Assembly (NCBI GenBank): GCA_017619975.1
Contig: JAFZRH010000071.1
Span: 1 to 53,996 of the forward strand
Length of the DNA stretch: 53,996 bases
DNA from: Lachnospiraceae bacterium
GTDB taxonomy: Bacteria; Bacillota; Clostridia; Lachnospirales; Lachnospiraceae
Reading direction: 5' to 3'
Position numbers and translations under genes: made by a program. The notes under the pieces were generated by a model. It was not told the origin of the DNA and did not search any database. It worked only from the letters and a program-made list of their open reading frames with translations. Of the stretch, positions 1 to 8,350 are shown in pieces (the stretch's first letter is position 1; each line of letters begins with the position of its first letter).

Positions 1-251
1 CCGTTTACGCGGACAGAACCTTCTCCTTCGTGACCAAGACCCCGCCCGCCCCCGTTCTGTTAAAGAAGGCCGCCGGCATCAAGTCCGGTTCCGGCGCTCC
101 CAACAAGAACAAAGTCGCTACCATCAAGATGGCTGATGCCCGCGCGATCGCCGAGCAGAAGATGCCCGACTTAAACGCCGCCAGCATCGAAGCCGCCACC
201 AGCATGATCTGCGGTACCGCCCGCAGCATGGGGATCGTAGTGGAAGAGTAA
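1..251 (+). CDS. rplK: 50S ribosomal protein L11, C-terminal part (5' end outside window)
   Basis: The reading frame is open from the first bases (codons in phase with position 3) and ends in TAA at 249-251. The visible 82 residues match the C-terminal RNA-binding domain of L11: a [11 protein letters not shown] stretch, then [13 protein letters not shown] and a final [12 protein letters not shown] helix. L11 binds the GTPase-associated region of 23S rRNA together with the L10-L7/L12 stalk. The gene is 12 bp upstream of rplA, the usual L11 operon arrangement. The N-terminal half and its start lie outside the window. Confidence 0.97.
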   Translation, partial: VYADRTFSFVTKTPPAPVLLKKAAGIKSGSGAPNKNKVATIKMADARAIAEQKMPDLNAASIEAATSMICGTARSMGIVVEE

Positions 252-263
252 GGAGGCAGCACG

Positions 264-962
264 ATGTTCAGAGGAAAGAAATATCAGGAAGCCGTTAAGT
301 CCTACGACCGTTTCCAGGTCTACGATGCGGATGCCGCTCTGGCTCAGGTCAAGAAGATGGCTACCGCCAAGTTCGATGAGACCGTTGAGGTCCATCTGCG
401 CACCGGCTGCGACGGCCGTCATGCCGATCAGCAGATCCGCGGCGCCGTCGTTCTGCCTCACGGCACCGGCAAGACCGTCCGCGTGTTAGTGTTCGCCAAG
501 GGATTAAAGGCCGATGAGGCCCGCAATGCCGGAGCCGACTATGTTGGCGCGGAAGAGCTGATCCCGAAGATCCAGAACGAAGGCTGGCTGGACTTCGACG
601 TCTGCGTTGCGACCCCCGATATGATGGGCGTCGTCGGCCGTCTGGGCCGTATCCTGGGCCCGAAGGGCTTAATGCCCAACCCCAAGGCCGGCACCGTGAC
701 CATGGACGTGACCAAGGCTCTGGCCGATATCAAAGCCGGTAAGATCGAATACCGTCTGGACAAGGCCAACATCATCCACGTGCCGATCGGCAAGGTCTCC
801 TTTACCGAAGAAGCACTGCTGGAGAACTTCAACACCGTCGTCGGCGCTATCATCAAGGCCCGTCCCGCCGCTGTCAAGGGTGCGTTCTTAAAGAGCGTTA
901 CCGTGGCTTCCACCATGGGCCCCGGCGTGAAGATCAACACTGTCAAGCTGCTGAACGCGTAA
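264..962 (+). CDS. rplA: 50S ribosomal protein L1
   Basis: This encodes 232 residues, the normal length of bacterial L1, which binds 23S rRNA at the mobile L1 stalk and takes part in E-site tRNA release; in many bacteria it also represses its own operon. The family signature is clear: [20 protein letters not shown] near residues 121-140 and [11 protein letters not shown] after it. The start ATG at 264 has an AAGGAGG ribosome site just after the rplK stop, so the two genes are translated from one message. A palindromic repeat and then a new promoter follow the stop, so rplJ-rplL can be transcribed separately. Confidence 0.98.
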   Translation: MFRGKKYQEAVKSYDRFQVYDADAALAQVKKMATAKFDETVEVHLRTGCDGRHADQQIRGAVVLPHGTGKTVRVLVFAKGLKADEARNAGADYVGAEELIPKIQNEGWLDFDVCVATPDMMGVVGRLGRILGPKGLMPNPKAGTVTMDVTKALADIKAGKIEYRLDKANIIHVPIGKVSFTEEALLENFNTVVGAIIKARPAAVKGAFLKSVTVASTMGPGVKINTVKLLNA

Positions 963-975
963 GAGATCGTCACTG

Positions 976-1032
976 GCCGCCCTCACCCTGTCAGCTTTGC
1001 TGACATCCCTCCCCCGCGTCCGGGGGAGGGCA
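976..1032. repeat. family 1 palindromic element, half copy
   Basis: A stretch beginning GCCGCCCTCACCC contains two stem-loops: TGTCAGC/GCTGACA, then CCCTCCCCC/GGGGGAGGG. It matches the right halves of the larger elements at 32574-32717 and 33786-33925. It occupies the first part of the 303-bp gap between rplA and rplJ; the rest of the gap holds the rplJ promoter and leader. There is no T-run directly after the GC-rich hairpin, so it does not look like an efficient intrinsic terminator. Confidence 0.75.
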
Positions 1033-1063
1033 GGGGGCGGCGTGTCATCGCCCCAAAAAAAGC

Positions 1064-1092
1064 TTGACAACCGCACGCAAGTGTGGTAAAAA
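1064..1092 (+). promoter_or_regulatory. sigma-A promoter of rplJ-rplL
   Basis: TTGACA at 1064-1069 is followed after 17 bp by TAAAAA at 1087-1092. The -35 is a perfect consensus; the -10 is weaker. It lies immediately upstream of the L10 leader and explains how rplJL can be transcribed independently of rplKA. Confidence 0.7.
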
Positions 1093-1099
1093 CTCAAAA

Positions 1100-1218
1100 C
1101 GTATCACCACTGCCGCAGACAGCAGGTACGGGAAACCGTGTAAGCCGCTTGGCGCCTGCCGAGGAAGTAAGATCGCACAACGATTTCTTATGTCCTCCGG
1201 CGTGTCCGGAGGATTTTT
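1100..1218 (+). ncRNA. L10 leader (autoregulatory ribosomal protein leader)
   Basis: The segment holding ACTGCCGCAGACAGCAGG (1109-1126) followed by the GCCGCTTGGCGCCTGCCGAGG region has the sequence character of the L10 leader found upstream of rplJ in Bacillota. In that family the L10(L12)4 complex binds the leader RNA and lowers expression of rplJL. Here the leader ends in an attenuator hairpin at 1193-1218, so control is probably by premature termination. Assignment rests on position and recognised sequence, not on a covariance-model search. Confidence 0.8.
1193..1218 (+). terminator. attenuator of the L10 leader
   Basis: A perfect 8-bp stem TCCTCCGG (1193-1200) / CCGGAGGA (1206-1213) with a 5-nt loop is followed by TTTTT. 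It lies inside the leader, upstream of rplJ, and is the expected regulated terminator. Confidence 0.8.
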
Positions 1219-1265
1219 CTCTATAGCAGAGGTGAAGCGATAATCTCAAAAGGAGGGAAAAGTTT

Positions 1266-1754
1266 ATGGCAAAAGTAGAACTGAAGGCACCGATCGTTCA
1301 GGAAATTTCCGAACTGCTGGATGGCGCGACGGCTGCCGTGCTGGTGGACTACCGCGGCATCACCGTGGACAAGGACACCCAGCTCCGCAAGGAACTGCGC
1401 ACGAACGACGTCACCTACCGTGTCTACAAGAACACTCTGCTGAATATCGCCATGAAAGGCACCCCCTTCGAAGCGCTGGCCGGCGACCTGAACGGTCCCA
1501 CCGCCATCGCCGTCACGAAGAAGGATGCCACCGTACCTGCCCGCGTCATCACCAACTTCGACAAGAAGGGCGAGATGATCCAGCTCAAAGCTGGTGTGGT
1601 AGATGGAACTTACTATGATCAGAAGGGTATCAACGCCGTGGCTCTGATCCCCGGCCGCGATGTACTGCTGGGCCGTCTGTTCGGCAGCATGAAGTCCCCG
1701 ATCAGCAACTTCGCCCGCGTCTTAAAGCAGATCGCGGAGCAGAAACAGGCTTAA
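1266..1754 (+). CDS. rplJ: 50S ribosomal protein L10
   Basis: This encodes 162 residues, typical of L10, which anchors L7/L12 dimers to the ribosomal stalk and binds its own leader RNA. The N-terminal half has the L10 pattern, with [20 protein letters not shown] and [10 protein letters not shown] around residues 27-63. The C-terminal helix (about residues 135-160) is the L7/L12 docking site. The start has an AAAGGAGG site 8 bases upstream. It is followed 37 bp later by rplL. Confidence 0.98.
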   Translation: MAKVELKAPIVQEISELLDGATAAVLVDYRGITVDKDTQLRKELRTNDVTYRVYKNTLLNIAMKGTPFEALAGDLNGPTAIAVTKKDATVPARVITNFDKKGEMIQLKAGVVDGTYYDQKGINAVALIPGRDVLLGRLFGSMKSPISNFARVLKQIAEQKQA

Positions 1755-1791
1755 GAAGCCCGCAACTAAAATTTTTGGAGGAAAAAATATC

Positions 1792-2163
1792 ATGGCAAAG
1801 ATTACTGCTGCTGAACTGATTGAAGCTTTAAAGGAAATGAGCGTTCTGGAACTGAACGAACTCGTAAAGGCCTGCGAAGAGGCTTTCGGCGTATCCGCCG
1901 CTGCCGGTGTTGTCGTCGCTGCTGCCGGCCCTGCTGAAGAAGTCGAAGAAAAGACCGAATTTGACGTCGAGCTGACCGCCGTCGGTGAGAAGCGTATGGA
2001 CGTTCTGAAGGCTCTGCGTTCCCTGACCGGTGCCGGCCTGAAGGAAGTCAAGGACATGCTGGATTCCGCTCCGAGCGTGATCAAGCCCGCCGCCACCAAG
2101 GAAGAGGCCGAGCATTTCAAAGCCGAACTTGAAAAGGTCGGCGCGAAGGTCACCTTAAAGTAA
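1792..2163 (+). CDS. rplL: 50S ribosomal protein L7/L12
   Basis: This encodes 123 residues. It has an N-terminal dimerisation helix region, an Ala/Val/Gly-rich hinge (about residues 37-52), and the conserved C-terminal domain with [19 protein letters not shown], which contacts translation factors. The start carries a TTGGAGG site. A strong terminator follows directly, so this is the last gene of the unit. In most bacteria rpoB and rpoC come next; here they do not. Confidence 0.98.
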   Translation: MAKITAAELIEALKEMSVLELNELVKACEEAFGVSAAAGVVVAAAGPAEEVEEKTEFDVELTAVGEKRMDVLKALRSLTGAGLKEVKDMLDSAPSVIKPAATKEEAEHFKAELEKVGAKVTLK

Positions 2164-2188
2164 TTCTGCTGCGGCATACGTATGACAA

Positions 2189-2217
2189 GACCCCGGGACA
2201 TGTTCCCGGGGTCTTTG
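2189..2217 (+). terminator. intrinsic terminator after rplL
   Basis: A perfect 10-bp stem GACCCCGGGA (2189-2198) / TCCCGGGGTC (2204-2213) with a 5-nt loop, followed by TTTG. It closes the ribosomal protein unit before the next promoter. Confidence 0.88.
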
Positions 2218-2243
2218 TGCAGGCAATACTTTTCCGCCGCCTC

Positions 2244-2273
2244 TTGACAATTCCGGATCCTGACGGGTATATT
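2244..2273 (+). promoter_or_regulatory. sigma-A promoter of the envelope operon
   Basis: TTGACA (2244-2249), 18-bp spacer, TATATT (2268-2273), about 35 bp before the start of the Big2/amidase gene. Both boxes are close to consensus. Confidence 0.85.
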
Positions 2274-2307
2274 TAGTTCAATACAACGGTTTGGTGCAGG
2301 AGTTGCT

Positions 2308-5085
2308 ATGCCCGGTTCCCGGAAAAAAATAGAGGAGGCAGGGAAAAAGTTCCCGATCTGGATCCCGATCGCGGCCGTACTGGCGGCCGCCGGGATCCTT
2401 CTCTATATTTTCTGGTGGCCGGTTCCGGCGGATCAGGCGTACGATCTGTCACTTGAAACAAAGACGCTGACGCTGACGATCGAGGACGGACAGGCGCAGG
2501 AAACAGCGTTGGTCTGGACCCTTAAGCCGAAGAGCGCCTGGCTGCGGTCCAGGGCCAAGAAATCTTTTGCGGAGACCGCGCTCATCTGGAGCAGCTCGGA
2601 TCCGAACGTGGCAGCGGTGGACGCGGACGGAAAGGTCCGCGCCGTGGAAAAGGGAAACAGTCTGATTACGGGACAGTTCGGCTCTCTGACCGTGAGCTGT
2701 CCGGCAGAGGTATATTATCCGCTGAAAGGGCTGACTCTTTCCGCGCAGACGCTGACGCTGCAGAAAAATGACGGGGCTTATCTTACGGTCGCCCCGCTTC
2801 CGGACAAAGCGGAACTGCCGTCCGGGATTCGCTTCAGTTCTTCCGATCCGGCCGTTGTCCGGATCGATGATGCCGGCAATCTGACGGCGGCAGCGGTCGG
2901 AACAGCCGTGCTCACGGCGGAAGGCGGCGGCTTTTCGAATCATTGTACCGTCACGGTGCTGTCGGCGATGACAGGGATCCGGATCGAAGACGCGCCGGCC
3001 GTCATGAACGTGGGGGAAAGCGTACAGCTTCCGCTGAAGTATATTCCGGAGGACACGACCGATGACCGGACGGTGCGCTGGGAAAGCTCGGCGCCGGATC
3101 TCGCCGCGGTGGATGCCGACGGACTCGTTCAGGCGCTCGCGCCCGGAAAGGTGACGATCCGGGCTGCGGTCGGACCGTATCTTGCCGAGACCGAAATCGA
3201 GATCTTTGCGCCGCTTTTGGGCATCTTTTGTGAACCGGCGGAGCTGCTGCTGCTTCGGGGAGAAGAAGCGCAGCTTCAGATCCTTTTTGACCCGGAAAAT
3301 ACAACGGACGATACAACGGTTCTGTTTTCTTCTTCCGATCCCGGGCTGGTTTCGGTGGACGAAAACGGACGGATCACGGCGCTGGACGGCGGCATGGCGC
3401 AGATCACGGCGCAGGTCGGTCCGCATACGGCGCTCTGCGCCGTCATGGTGCGGGTCCCCATGACCGGACTTGTGATAGACGGGACCAATCTCACCCTGAA
3501 ACGGGGTGAAACGGCGGCGCTTTCCGTCAGTTTCTTCCCGGAAGATACCAATGACGACCGGACGCTGCTCTGGATCAGCGACGCGCCGGAAGTGGCTTCG
3601 GTCGATGAAAACGGCGTGGTGACCGCGGAAAACGGCGGCGACGCGCTGATCACGGTAAGCTGCGGCGAATTCAGCGACCGGGTCCGCATTACCGTGACGG
3701 TCCCGGCGGAAGAAGTCCGGATCAGCCGGGACAGCCTGCATATGAATAAAGAAGAGAGCGCCTCCTTAAGTGCCGAGGTGCTGCCGGAGGATACTACCGA
3801 AGGCCGGGATATCAGCTGGTCCAGCAGTGACAGCTCGGTGGTTACCGTGGACGGCAGCGGCCGGCTCTATGCCGTTGCGCCCGGTGAATGTACGATCCGC
3901 GCCGAGCACGGAAATCTCTCTGCTTCCTGCCGGGTTCAGGTCAGCGCTCCCCTGCGGGGGATCAGCCTGAACCGGACAGACGTCACACTGATCGCCGGAG
4001 ATCCGGTCACGCTGAGCGTAGAATACATTCCGCGGGATACGACGGATGACCGGACCGTCACCTGGAGCAGTTCGGACAATTCCGTTGCGACGGTAAACGG
4101 GGGCCGTGTGCAGACCCTCAGTGCCGGGACCTGTACCGTCACGGCACAGGTGGGCGGCTGCATGGCGTCCGCTGTGATCCGCGTCAAACCGCTGATCCGT
4201 GTGAGCGGCGTGACCCTGTCGCAAAGCTCGATCTCGTTTACGGATTACGGCCAGCGTGTGAAGCTGAGCGCCACGGTCTCCCCGGGAGATGCAACCTATC
4301 CGTCTGTCCGCTGGTCCAGCAGCAATACGTCCGTGGCAGCCGTCGAGAGTGACGGAACGGTGCGTGTGACCGGCAGCGGCAGCTGCACCGTTACAGCTAC
4401 GGCAGACGGGGTCAGCGCAAGCTGTCAGGTCAGTTCCTCGCTGCCGCCGCCCAAGGTCGTGGTCGTGCTGGATCCGGGCCACGGCGGTCCCTGGAGCGGG
4501 GCGACCGCGTCCTGGAACGGAGAGACCGTGCTGGAGGCGGATCTGACGCAGGCAACGGCCTACGCCTGCAAGTATTATCTGGAGACGCATTACGTCAATC
4601 TGAAAGTCTATCTGACCCGCTACGATAACGACGACATTTTCCGCTGGGACGACGTCGATGAAGATATGCAGGCCCGCGCGGCCTGGGCGTCGGGCAAGGG
4701 CGCGGATCTTCTGGTCTGCCTGCATTACAATGCCGGCGGATCCGGCGGGACCGAAGTCTATGCTTCCGTCGCACCGGTGATCCGGGAGGCCAGCTATAAG
4801 CTGGCCGTGGCGATCCGGGACCGCATCGTGGCGCTGGGGTATTTTAACCGGGGTGTTTTCCAGCGGGTGAACGACAACGGCCGCACGGACGATTACTACG
4901 GGATCCTGCGCTACTGCGCCTGGCACAATCTGCCCGCCGTACTGGTCGAACACTGCTTTATGGACAATGCGGAAGACTTTTTCCGCATGGGGAGCCGCAC
5001 GGAGGACCTGACCAACGCCATGGGCATTGCGGACGCGCTCGGGATCGCGGAATATTTAAAAGCGATGGGATATATTATTGAATAA
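2308..5085 (+). CDS. membrane-anchored Big2-repeat protein with C-terminal N-acetylmuramoyl-L-alanine amidase (amidase_3)
   Basis: This encodes 925 residues. A single N-terminal membrane segment (about 16-37) is followed by roughly eight immunoglobulin-like Big2 repeats to about residue 715. They are recognisable by recurring W/F-S-S-S-D-x-x-V-A-x-V-D-x-x-G and G-x-x-x-I-T-A cores, and several share an E-D-T-T-D-D-R-T linker. The C-terminal domain begins with VVLDPGHGG (H725), then an early Glu in the LEADLTQ region, LHYNA with a second His, and VEHCFMDN with a late Glu. These are the zinc ligands and catalytic Glu of amidase_3 enzymes, which cut the bond between MurNAc and L-Ala. I infer a cell-wall hydrolase held away from the membrane by an extended stalk. 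It is followed 12 bp later by a MoxR gene. Confidence 0.9.
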   Translation: MPGSRKKIEEAGKKFPIWIPIAAVLAAAGILLYIFWWPVPADQAYDLSLETKTLTLTIEDGQAQETALVWTLKPKSAWLRSRAKKSFAETALIWSSSDPNVAAVDADGKVRAVEKGNSLITGQFGSLTVSCPAEVYYPLKGLTLSAQTLTLQKNDGAYLTVAPLPDKAELPSGIRFSSSDPAVVRIDDAGNLTAAAVGTAVLTAEGGGFSNHCTVTVLSAMTGIRIEDAPAVMNVGESVQLPLKYIPEDTTDDRTVRWESSAPDLAAVDADGLVQALAPGKVTIRAAVGPYLAETEIEIFAPLLGIFCEPAELLLLRGEEAQLQILFDPENTTDDTTVLFSSSDPGLVSVDENGRITALDGGMAQITAQVGPHTALCAVMVRVPMTGLVIDGTNLTLKRGETAALSVSFFPEDTNDDRTLLWISDAPEVASVDENGVVTAENGGDALITVSCGEFSDRVRITVTVPAEEVRISRDSLHMNKEESASLSAEVLPEDTTEGRDISWSSSDSSVVTVDGSGRLYAVAPGECTIRAEHGNLSASCRVQVSAPLRGISLNRTDVTLIAGDPVTLSVEYIPRDTTDDRTVTWSSSDNSVATVNGGRVQTLSAGTCTVTAQVGGCMASAVIRVKPLIRVSGVTLSQSSISFTDYGQRVKLSATVSPGDATYPSVRWSSSNTSVAAVESDGTVRVTGSGSCTVTATADGVSASCQVSSSLPPPKVVVVLDPGHGGPWSGATASWNGETVLEADLTQATAYACKYYLETHYVNLKVYLTRYDNDDIFRWDDVDEDMQARAAWASGKGADLLVCLHYNAGGSGGTEVYASVAPVIREASYKLAVAIRDRIVALGYFNRGVFQRVNDNGRTDDYYGILRYCAWHNLPAVLVEHCFMDNAEDFFRMGSRTEDLTNAMGIADALGIAEYLKAMGYIIE

Positions 5086-5097
5086 CAGAGGACAGCC

Positions 5098-6033
5098 ATG
5101 CAGAAAGTCAAAGAATTTACCGACAGGATTCTTCAGAACGTAGGACAGGTCATCCTGGGGAAGGATGACGTGATCCGGCAGATCGTCATCTGTTTCCTGG
5201 CCGGCGGCCACGTGCTGCTGGAAGATCTGCCCGGCACCGGAAAAACGATGATGCTGCGTGCTTTCGCGCGCAGCATCGGCGGAGATTTCAAACGGATCCA
5301 GTTCACGCCCGATCTGCTTCCTTCCGATCTCACCGGCATCCATTTCTACAATCAGAAGGAAAACGAATTTGTTTTCCGGAAGGGACCGGTCTTTGCCAAC
5401 GTGGTCCTGGCGGATGAAATCAACCGGGCGACGCCCCGCACGCAGTCCGCGCTGCTGGAGGCCATGGAGGAGCGGCAGATCACGGTCGACGGGCAGACCT
5501 TCCCTCTCAGCGAGCCGTTTATCGTCATGGGCACGCAGAACCCCATCGAATCCTACGGAACCTTCCCGCTGCCGGAGGCACAGCTGGACCGTTTCTTTAT
5601 GCGGCTCAGCCTCGGCTATATGGAAAGAGAGCAGGAGATCGCCCTGATGGGCCGGCGGGATGCCCGGGATATCATTGAAGAGCTGCCGGCTGTGATCGGA
5701 AGTGAGGATCTTCAGGCGGCCCGCGGGGAGATCGCCGCGGTGACGGTTTCCGACGACGTGAAGGCCTATCTCATGGACCTGATCGAGGCGACGCGGGGAA
5801 ATGCCCAGATCGCCTGCGGTGTTTCGGCCCGCGGAACCCTGGCCCTGTTTAAGGCGGCCCGGATCCGCGCGGCTATGAGCGGCCGGAACTATATCATTCC
5901 GGAAGACATCAAGAAGGAAGTCCTTCCCGTCCTCCCGCACCGTCTGCTGGTTGCACCGGGCAGTCACAGAGACCCGGTCCGGATCATGGAACAGATCCTG
6001 AGCGAGACGAAAGTGCCGCTGGAAAACGTATGA
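5098..6033 (+). CDS. MoxR-family AAA+ ATPase
   Basis: This encodes 311 residues, the usual length for MoxR proteins, which are chaperone-like AAA+ ATPases thought to activate or assemble envelope and metal-containing proteins. Walker A GTGKT is at residues 46-50, Walker B reads VVLADEINR, and a sensor-type MGTQNPIESYGTFPLPEAQ follows. The C-terminal lid domain includes HRLLVAPGS. Its stop overlaps the start of the DUF58 gene by 4 bases (ATGA), so the two are translationally coupled. MoxR-DUF58-membrane protein sets are a widespread unit; the substrate is not known here. Confidence 0.92.
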   Translation: MQKVKEFTDRILQNVGQVILGKDDVIRQIVICFLAGGHVLLEDLPGTGKTMMLRAFARSIGGDFKRIQFTPDLLPSDLTGIHFYNQKENEFVFRKGPVFANVVLADEINRATPRTQSALLEAMEERQITVDGQTFPLSEPFIVMGTQNPIESYGTFPLPEAQLDRFFMRLSLGYMEREQEIALMGRRDARDIIEELPAVIGSEDLQAARGEIAAVTVSDDVKAYLMDLIEATRGNAQIACGVSARGTLALFKAARIRAAMSGRNYIIPEDIKKEVLPVLPHRLLVAPGSHRDPVRIMEQILSETKVPLENV

Positions 6034-7055
6034 TCCCCTTTATTCTGGTCGGACTTGCGGCAGTCATCCTGATCCTGCAGACCGTACTGACGCCGAAAGC
6101 TTTGGGGCGCCTGATCTGCCGGGATTTTTTTGACATGCCGCTCGCCGAACCGGATGAGAAGATCCTATATACCGGAAAGCTGATCAACAACTGGTTTCTG
6201 CCGGTCGTTTATATCAATTACGTCACCTATCTGCCGGAAGGGACCCGAATCGAAGGACAAAGCGCCAATCGGGACGGCCACCGGCTTTTTCTGATGCCGC
6301 ACCGCAGCTACAGCCACACGGTGGCTTTCTCCGCATCGAAGAGGGGCGTTTACCGGAAAGGAAGACACTATGTGGAGATCGGAGATTTTCTGGGGCTTAA
6401 GACCCTGCTCCGCTCCGATCCGCTCAAAGTGGATATTACCGTCATGCCGCGCCGCTGCCGGGATGAGGCGATCATTCGGACACTGGGCGGCTATCTGGGG
6501 GATATTTCCGTCCGGCGCTTTATTCTGGAGGATCCCGTTCTGACGATCGGCCATCTTGACTATACCGGACGGGAGCCGATGAACAAGATCTCCTGGAAGC
6601 AGAGCGCCCGCGTGGGGCAGCTGATGGTCAAGAACAACGACCACACCATGGAAGTCAACGCGGCGGTGATCCTGAATCAGGCATCGGGCAGCGAGGCAGA
6701 AAAGGAAAAAAGCTTTGAGATTGTCCGCTCGGTCTGTGAACAGCTGGAGGAGATGAAGATCCCCTACTCATTTCTCTCCAACGGAGATGCCGGCAATCTG
6801 GACGAAGGTTTCGGGGAGAGACATTTCCGGGCGCTGATGACCAATCTGGGGCGCTCCCGGCTGACCGGCTTCTATTCCTTTGAAAACCTGACGGACCGCT
6901 GCTGCCTGCTGGGGAAAAAGACGAACCGCAGTTACTTCTTTATCAGCCCGCCGCTGTCTGCCAAAGACCGGGAGGCGCTGAGTCCTCTTCAGCAGATGGC
7001 CGGAGCGGATCTGATCGTTCTGGAAGCGGAGGTGGAACAGGATGCTGTTAACTAA
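6030..7055 (+). CDS. DUF58 domain protein
   Basis: This encodes 341 residues. There is an N-terminal hydrophobic stretch (about 2-20), then a beta-rich region. The DUF58 hallmark YTGREPMNKISWKQSAR appears near residues 177-193, where the family normally has a Y-x-x-G-D/E-x-x-x-x-I-x-W-K-x-S-A-R motif; a von Willebrand A-like fold is expected after it. DUF58 proteins are regular partners of MoxR ATPases, and this one overlaps the MoxR stop by 4 bases. It overlaps the next gene by 14 bases. Molecular function is unknown in general. Confidence 0.88.
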   Translation: MIPFILVGLAAVILILQTVLTPKALGRLICRDFFDMPLAEPDEKILYTGKLINNWFLPVVYINYVTYLPEGTRIEGQSANRDGHRLFLMPHRSYSHTVAFSASKRGVYRKGRHYVEIGDFLGLKTLLRSDPLKVDITVMPRRCRDEAIIRTLGGYLGDISVRRFILEDPVLTIGHLDYTGREPMNKISWKQSARVGQLMVKNNDHTMEVNAAVILNQASGSEAEKEKSFEIVRSVCEQLEEMKIPYSFLSNGDAGNLDEGFGERHFRALMTNLGRSRLTGFYSFENLTDRCCLLGKKTNRSYFFISPPLSAKDREALSPLQQMAGADLIVLEAEVEQDAVN

Positions 7056-8286
7056 CGCTTTGAAAACGGTCTGTGATTTTCTGCTCTTTTTCTCGCTGGC
7101 CGGGCTGATCGGCTCCTACGGCGAAGCGGGGCCGCTGGTCGGATCTGTCCTGATCCTGGCCTTTTTCTCCTCCCTGATCCTGCAGAAAGCAGGGGGCACG
7201 CTTCCGGCGCGGATCCTCTGCGGTCTCCTGCCGGCGCTCGGTCTTTTAGCCGCGAAGGATCGGTCTGAACTTTGGATCACGGCCGTCATTCTGCTGGCCT
7301 ATTTTGCCCTGACGCTTGCCGGCAAGAACAATATTCACTACGATAATTACAAATATTGGTTCGGGCTGCCGGCCATAGGCATCGCGCTTTTATTCGCCGT
7401 CTGTCTTGTGCGCTGGCCCGCGCACCGCATGACGGTCCTCTGCTGCGGCGCCTACCTGTTCCTGGGGGTTTTTGTTCTGCGGAGCAAGCGGATCGGCAAG
7501 GGCCTGCGCGCCGGCATCGCGCTGATGAATCTCGCGGAAATGACGGCGGTCGTCGTTTTCGGCAGCGTGTTCTTTTACCTGCTGTACGCGCTTTTTATGC
7601 GCTCCGGCGACCTTCTGCTGACCCTGCTCTCGCCGATTGCCTATCTTTGGGCGCTGCTGACGGATTTTCTGGTCCGGTTCTGGCGTGTGCTGGAGGAGGA
7701 TCCGTCCGAAACGACGACGGCGGCGGTAACGGAGGAAAGCACGGCGGAGGAGGCGGCTGCCGATCCCAACGCAGCTGCCGATCCGGCGGAGCCCGCCCCG
7801 AACTATGCGTGGGTCGCTCCGCTGGTTAAAGTTGTTCTGATCCTTCTGGTGCTGGCCTTTCTGGTCTGGATCATCTTCCGGATCGTCCGGGGGATCCGCC
7901 GCCTTCGGACGGAAGAAGAGAAAGACGGGGACCCTTACGAGCTGGGAACGAAGAGAGACAGTCTGCCGGCCGGCAGGACAAAACGGAGGAAAAAGAATAC
8001 AAAGACGGGCGGATCCTCCAACAAGCAGAAGATCCGGACCGTCTACTGGCAGTATCTGAACATGGTCCGGGCGCACGGCACCGAGATCGGCGGTCAGATG
8101 ACCTCCGAGGAAGTCCTGACGGCCTCGGCCTGGCAGACGGATTCCGAGGCGGCCGCCAGGCTGAGGGAGCTTTATATCCTGGCGCGCTACGACGGGGAAG
8201 ATCAGGTGAGCGACGGAGAGGTGGAGGAGGCCGAAGCGCTCCTCAGCCGTATTCGCGAACGATACGAGAGCGCCGGTCAGAGCTAA
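7042..8286 (+). CDS. multi-pass membrane protein with DUF4129-like C-terminus
   Basis: This encodes 414 residues. About seven hydrophobic segments occupy residues 5-225. A Glu/Ala/Pro-rich low-complexity loop (about 230-255) comes next, then one more membrane segment (about 258-282). A basic linker leads to a cytoplasmic tail with VYWQYLNMVRAHG and a helical acidic end. That tail resembles the DUF4129 region found at the end of transglutaminase-like membrane proteins in MoxR-DUF58 operons, but no transglutaminase Cys-His-Asp domain is present here, so this is a reduced version. It is the last gene of the unit; a new promoter follows at 8300. Confidence 0.75.
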   Translation: MLLTNALKTVCDFLLFFSLAGLIGSYGEAGPLVGSVLILAFFSSLILQKAGGTLPARILCGLLPALGLLAAKDRSELWITAVILLAYFALTLAGKNNIHYDNYKYWFGLPAIGIALLFAVCLVRWPAHRMTVLCCGAYLFLGVFVLRSKRIGKGLRAGIALMNLAEMTAVVVFGSVFFYLLYALFMRSGDLLLTLLSPIAYLWALLTDFLVRFWRVLEEDPSETTTAAVTEESTAEEAAADPNAAADPAEPAPNYAWVAPLVKVVLILLVLAFLVWIIFRIVRGIRRLRTEEEKDGDPYELGTKRDSLPAGRTKRRKKNTKTGGSSNKQKIRTVYWQYLNMVRAHGTEIGGQMTSEEVLTASAWQTDSEAAARLRELYILARYDGEDQVSDGEVEEAEALLSRIRERYESAGQS

Positions 8287-8299
8287 GCGGCTTCAGGGC

Positions 8300-8328
8300 T
8301 TGCCTTTTCCTGCCATTTGCGGTACAAT
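8300..8328 (+). promoter_or_regulatory. sigma-A promoter of the LCP gene pair
   Basis: TTGCCT (8300-8305), 17-bp spacer, TACAAT (8323-8328). Transcription would begin near 8335, which rules out any start codon upstream of 8351 for the next gene. Confidence 0.8.
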
Positions 8329-8350
8329 ACCACTTTATGGAGGTATTCCT

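Noticed and set aside
1005-1032. GC-rich hairpin after rplA as a terminator
   Set aside because: No T-run follows; it belongs to the dispersed family 1 repeat.
2449-3741. Long minus-strand open frame opposite the Big2 gene
   Set aside because: The plus-strand product has clear domains and a promoter; the reverse product is Arg/His-rich with no recognisable features.
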